From JANYHF01 sp031393505 (GTDB lineage: Bacteria > Pseudomonadota > Alphaproteobacteria > Rhizobiales > Hyphomicrobiaceae), in the NCBI GenBank assembly GCA_031393505.1, contig JANMVX010000297.1, positions 1-15,194 of the forward strand: a DNA stretch of 15,194 bases, written 5' to 3'. Position 1 is the first letter of the stretch; the number at the start of each line of letters is the position of its first letter. Shown one piece after another: positions 12,340-15,194 of this stretch. The notes beneath the pieces were generated by a model. That model was not told the origin of the DNA. It saw only the letters and a list, made by a program, of their open reading frames with translations, and ran no database searches. The position numbers and the translations under genes were made by a program.

Positions 12340-14211
12340 CTACGAGTGTCGAAAAAGTGCGGCGCTATCTCCCGACATTGTCTCCACCAGCAAAGCTCGA
12401 TCCAAGTACTCGTTTCGCTTTTCACAGCTGGTTTCGGCTACGAGTAGACAACCATGGCAAGCCGCGCCATGTAAATTCCGATCTCTGCTGCCATTGTCCG
12501 GGCTATGATCGGCGCACACTGGATCGTTTGAACAAATTTCAATTCGAGCCAGTGATCGCTCTAGAATTTGGGCTATCCTGGAAGCGGTAGCAACCAAGCC
12601 GCCCAATGTTCCTTGAGCACCTGTCGACGCCGTATAGATTAAGACACCAAATCGACCGAACTCGACTTCTGTATCGCGGTCTTGAAGGGCATAAATGCGC
12701 TCCTTGATGGAACTCGCTGGATACCCGCTTTCAAGTGCGATCTCAATCATCAGAGCGTGAGCCAGAGTGTGGAGAGCCATATACGGCAGGCCTGGAAACG
12801 AGAGATGGTTCCTTGAGGGGCTCTCGCCCCTCCATCTTTCGAAACCTGCATTCAGCGCGGCACTGCGCGACTTCACAGTTACGCGGTTAAACCACTCAGC
12901 GATTTTGCTTGGTTCGAAATGAATAAAAACGCCCTCCCCGAATTGCTCTATTGCCGGCAACCATTCTAGGGTCTCACTGATTGGCGCTCCAGAAACCGCC
13001 AACCGAACCTCCTCGATATCATCCTCAATTGTCGTCGCTGGCTCGAACCGCGTAAAACCGTAAAGGCACGTCACTTCGCGGAGTCGATGTATGGCGACAA
13101 TGTTTCGAATGAGAGACAGATCAAGCCTGCTAAGGCCTTCCCAGGTTTCGCGTGGAAGCGTTATAGCAAATAGACGTGACTCGCGATCCGAATTTCCGAT
13201 GATGGCGTTGCCAGATCCTAAAAGATCAAACTCGGCAACCCGAGGTGACGTAGAGGTGGTCGAGGTTTCTTCCTGTTGCTTTGACTGAATATATTTAAAA
13301 CTTCGTTCGAGATTGAATCGCGACAAGGCTCCGCTTATCGCTGAACTTATCTTAACTATGGTCTTTAGCTCTTCGAAGCTTTCTGTTTTTCTGAGATCCA
13401 TCCAGACACTATCGACTGCCTTGGCCAACTCGTCGTCACCCTGAGGAAGCGAGATCAGTGTCGCCACTTGAGGAAAATAGGTATTAGTTGCTGATCTGGT
13501 TAGCAATCTGAGTTGGTTTTGGCACGTTTCGTGCCTTCCGCGGCCCAGCCATGGTCGGCGACCACGGCATGGGCCGAGCCGCCCGATGATAGTGGTATCC
13601 TGTAGGGTAATCCGTTTGCCGCATTCGCAAGCGATGGCCGTGTCTGCTGGCGAACCGCTGGTTCCGCGCTCTTCTAGGAACATCGGGCGTGAACAGTCTT
13701 CCCCACGATGGATCGCCCATCGCCAATCAACGTCCTCGATATGACCTCGTTCGCAAGCACCCACGAATCGGATCGGTGAAACAGCGACAAGTTTATCGTT
13801 ATCGGGCATCCGATACTTGTGCATTGAGGCGCCGGCATCGAGCTGTTCCCAACGAACGAGCCGCCGGCGACGCAAGGAAGCATCAGTTGGGGACTCGTTG
13901 CGCTCACAGACAAAAAGGGTGGGAAACACCATTGCCGAAACACCGTCAGGCTGATGGTGCCCTGAACTGTCGACGTTTACCGGAGGCGTGCGGAGCGTGA
14001 TAGACTTGCCGGCATCAAGCCGGCCCGCTTCGCGCATTGTGCGTTCAAGGAGGCTCTGCAATCGAGGCTCGTTGATTATTTGCGAAACTTGGGGATCTTG
14101 CGTTTGCCAATGTTTGAGCCCGCTAACGATTATCGACCTAGTGGGTAGGTCTACCATCGCTCCCGGTCCGAATGTGCTGATCAGTTGACTGAGCCGCAGC
14201 GCGTTCGTCAT
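12340..14211 (-). CDS. drmB: DISARM protein DrmB (DUF1998)
   Basis: A 623-residue DISARM core protein; DrmB partners the DrmA helicase in sensing and blocking incoming phage DNA. The N-terminus RLSQLISTFGPGAMVDLPTR (about 6-25) is the family's hallmark. FVGACERGHIEDVDWRW (149-165), CECGKRITL (195-203), PCRGRRPWLG (214-223) and ETCQNQLRLL form a cysteine-rich central zone, probably zinc-binding. The C-terminal DUF1998 domain has ALHTLAHALMIEIALESGY (479-497), TASTGAQGTLGGL (527-539) and cysteines 560, 566, 585, 588 and 596 around HGAACHGCLL. Start ATG 14209-14211, with AGGGG about 10 nt upstream; a longer GTG start (14259) would overlap drmA and adds no family sequence. It begins 16 nt after the drmA stop. 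Length is normal and no break is seen. Confidence 0.88.
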   Translation of the reverse strand: MTNALRLSQLISTFGPGAMVDLPTRSIIVSGLKHWQTQDPQVSQIINEPRLQSLLERTMREAGRLDAGKSITLRTPPVNVDSSGHHQPDGVSAMVFPTLFVCERNESPTDASLRRRRLVRWEQLDAGASMHKYRMPDNDKLVAVSPIRFVGACERGHIEDVDWRWAIHRGEDCSRPMFLEERGTSGSPADTAIACECGKRITLQDTTIIGRLGPCRGRRPWLGRGRHETCQNQLRLLTRSATNTYFPQVATLISLPQGDDELAKAVDSVWMDLRKTESFEELKTIVKISSAISGALSRFNLERSFKYIQSKQQEETSTTSTSPRVAEFDLLGSGNAIIGNSDRESRLFAITLPRETWEGLSRLDLSLIRNIVAIHRLREVTCLYGFTRFEPATTIEDDIEEVRLAVSGAPISETLEWLPAIEQFGEGVFIHFEPSKIAEWFNRVTVKSRSAALNAGFERWRGESPSRNHLSFPGLPYMALHTLAHALMIEIALESGYPASSIKERIYALQDRDTEVEFGRFGVLIYTASTGAQGTLGGLVATASRIAQILERSLARIEICSNDPVCADHSPDNGSRDRNLHGAACHGCLLVAETSCEKRNEYLDRALLVETMSGDSAALFRHS

Positions 14212-14227
14212 TTGTGTTTCACCCCTG

Positions 14228-15194
14228 TCAATCTCGTATTGGGCCGTTGTAAGGGTCACGCAATTTCAGCACTACACTCGGTTCCACATCTCGCATCGAA
14301 CGAGCGGCCTCGAATCGCCGATGCTCCGGAGTAAGTGCCTGGTTTCGAGGATCAAGCGGGTAGCTCAAAAGTCGCCTTTCGTCGCTGTAGTTAAAAACGT
14401 CCCCTCTGAAGGTCTGGGCGACGGTAGTCCACGCGTTGATTAACTCCGTGATGGCGTTTTGCAAGGTTTGCACACCACCAGGAATTTCCGCGTCTCTTGC
14501 TCGATCAAGCAGTGCTGCCGTCAAAGCGGTGATCGTCGCAGTTCGCCGCTCTATCTCTCCGGCGCCAGTTTCAGGCGCCAGCTTCGGATCGAGGTGACGC
14601 GCCAGCGTGACGATGAGCGCAGCCAGGGATCGATCCAAGGCGCGGGCAGACCAAGGAGTCACACTCGTCGGCTCCACGGCACGGTAGAAGGTTTGATGGA
14701 ACTGGGTGAAATGTTCAAAGTGGGTTCGGTCTCGCGGCTTCATCAAGTTGAGGACCGTAATAACCAAGCCTGGCTTCGACTGCTCACGTCCGACACGGCT
14801 TGTCGCCTGAATGTACTCCGATGCAGTCTTCGGCTGGCCCTGAACAACCATCAGCCCGAGGCGAGTGATATCCAGGCCAACGGAAATCATGTTTGTGGCT
14901 AGGGCGACATCAACAACAGGTCCATCGGAACCGAAGGCCTGCTCAAGTCGCTTCTTGGCGGCTGCCACTTGATCGGTGGAGACACGTGAGGTCAGTTCCA
15001 ATGTTTCCCTGAGCGTTCGATCATGAAAGGGTTGATCTACAGGATCAACGCGCCGGCGTTGCCGACCGTAGTTCTGCACGCCGCTGGCTACCTCGTCGGT
15101 GACGATGCGAAGAGCACCACCCAGCTCTTTCAATGCATTGAAATAGCAAAGCGCAGTCAGATAAGGATCAGATGCTTGACGTTGCTCCGGCGGC
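14228..15194 (-). CDS. drmA: DISARM helicase DrmA, C-terminal part (partial)
   Basis: The last 321 residues of a superfamily 2 helicase that runs off the right edge; the frame is open to the boundary, beginning near PEQRQASDPYLTALCYFNAL. The visible part is the second RecA-like domain: DVALATNMISVGLDITRLGL (motif V) and ASEYIQATSRVGREQSKPGL (motif VI, with the Q-x-x-x-R-x-G-R arginines), then the family's FEHFTQFHQTFYRAVEPTSV and an alpha-helical tail. DrmA unwinds or translocates on DNA and forms a complex with DrmB. The Walker A and DEAD-box motifs lie outside the window. It is immediately upstream of drmB in one transcript. Confidence 0.87.
   Translation of the reverse strand, partial: PPEQRQASDPYLTALCYFNALKELGGALRIVTDEVASGVQNYGRQRRRVDPVDQPFHDRTLRETLELTSRVSTDQVAAAKKRLEQAFGSDGPVVDVALATNMISVGLDITRLGLMVVQGQPKTASEYIQATSRVGREQSKPGLVITVLNLMKPRDRTHFEHFTQFHQTFYRAVEPTSVTPWSARALDRSLAALIVTLARHLDPKLAPETGAGEIERRTATITALTAALLDRARDAEIPGGVQTLQNAITELINAWTTVAQTFRGDVFNYSDERRLLSYPLDPRNQALTPEHRRFEAARSMRDVEPSVVLKLRDPYNGPIRD

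Overview
The window looks like chromosomal DNA of a GC-rich alphaproteobacterium. The evidence is the ECF16-type sigma factor with an NrsF (DUF1109) anti-sigma factor, a promoter matching the Caulobacter SigF consensus, and the integrase-tail sequence types. Genus cannot be told from the sequence alone.

Left part (1-4461, minus strand). The clipped N-terminus of a CcdA/DsbD-type membrane protein lies at the edge. After a gene-poor gap comes a tight six-gene operon read right to left: bufA (DUF2282 precursor peptide), bufB (DUF692 MNIO enzyme), bufC (DUF2063 partner), bufD (DoxX membrane protein), sigF (ECF sigma factor) and nrsF (membrane anti-sigma factor). This is a bufferin operon: a secreted, cysteine-modified, metal-binding peptide, its maturation enzymes, and the sigma/anti-sigma pair that controls them. 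An exact GTAACC-N16-CGAA promoter precedes bufA, so the operon is probably autoregulated. A strong stem-loop separates bufA from bufB and could let the peptide be made in excess over its enzymes.

Middle part (4590-9346, plus strand). Two exported-protein genes, a fibronectin-III-like protein and a 909-residue Asp-box beta-propeller with an OmpA-like tail, are bracketed by two decayed copies of the 3' end of a tyrosine recombinase gene. The right copy adjoins the broken right end of an IS21-family element. The window therefore records several old integration and deletion events.

Right part (9300-15194, minus strand). A nearly intact tyrosine recombinase has its last 14 codons and stop supplied by the IS21 end. 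It is followed by an unrecognised small protein, a DUF1778/GNAT toxin-antitoxin pair, and the DISARM genes drmB and drmA (drmA runs off the right edge). This is a mobile defence island. No drmC follows drmB; its usual place is taken by the toxin-antitoxin pair.

Gene order in each block, overlaps and spacing were read directly. Family names come from recognisable motifs. Functional links between blocks are inference.
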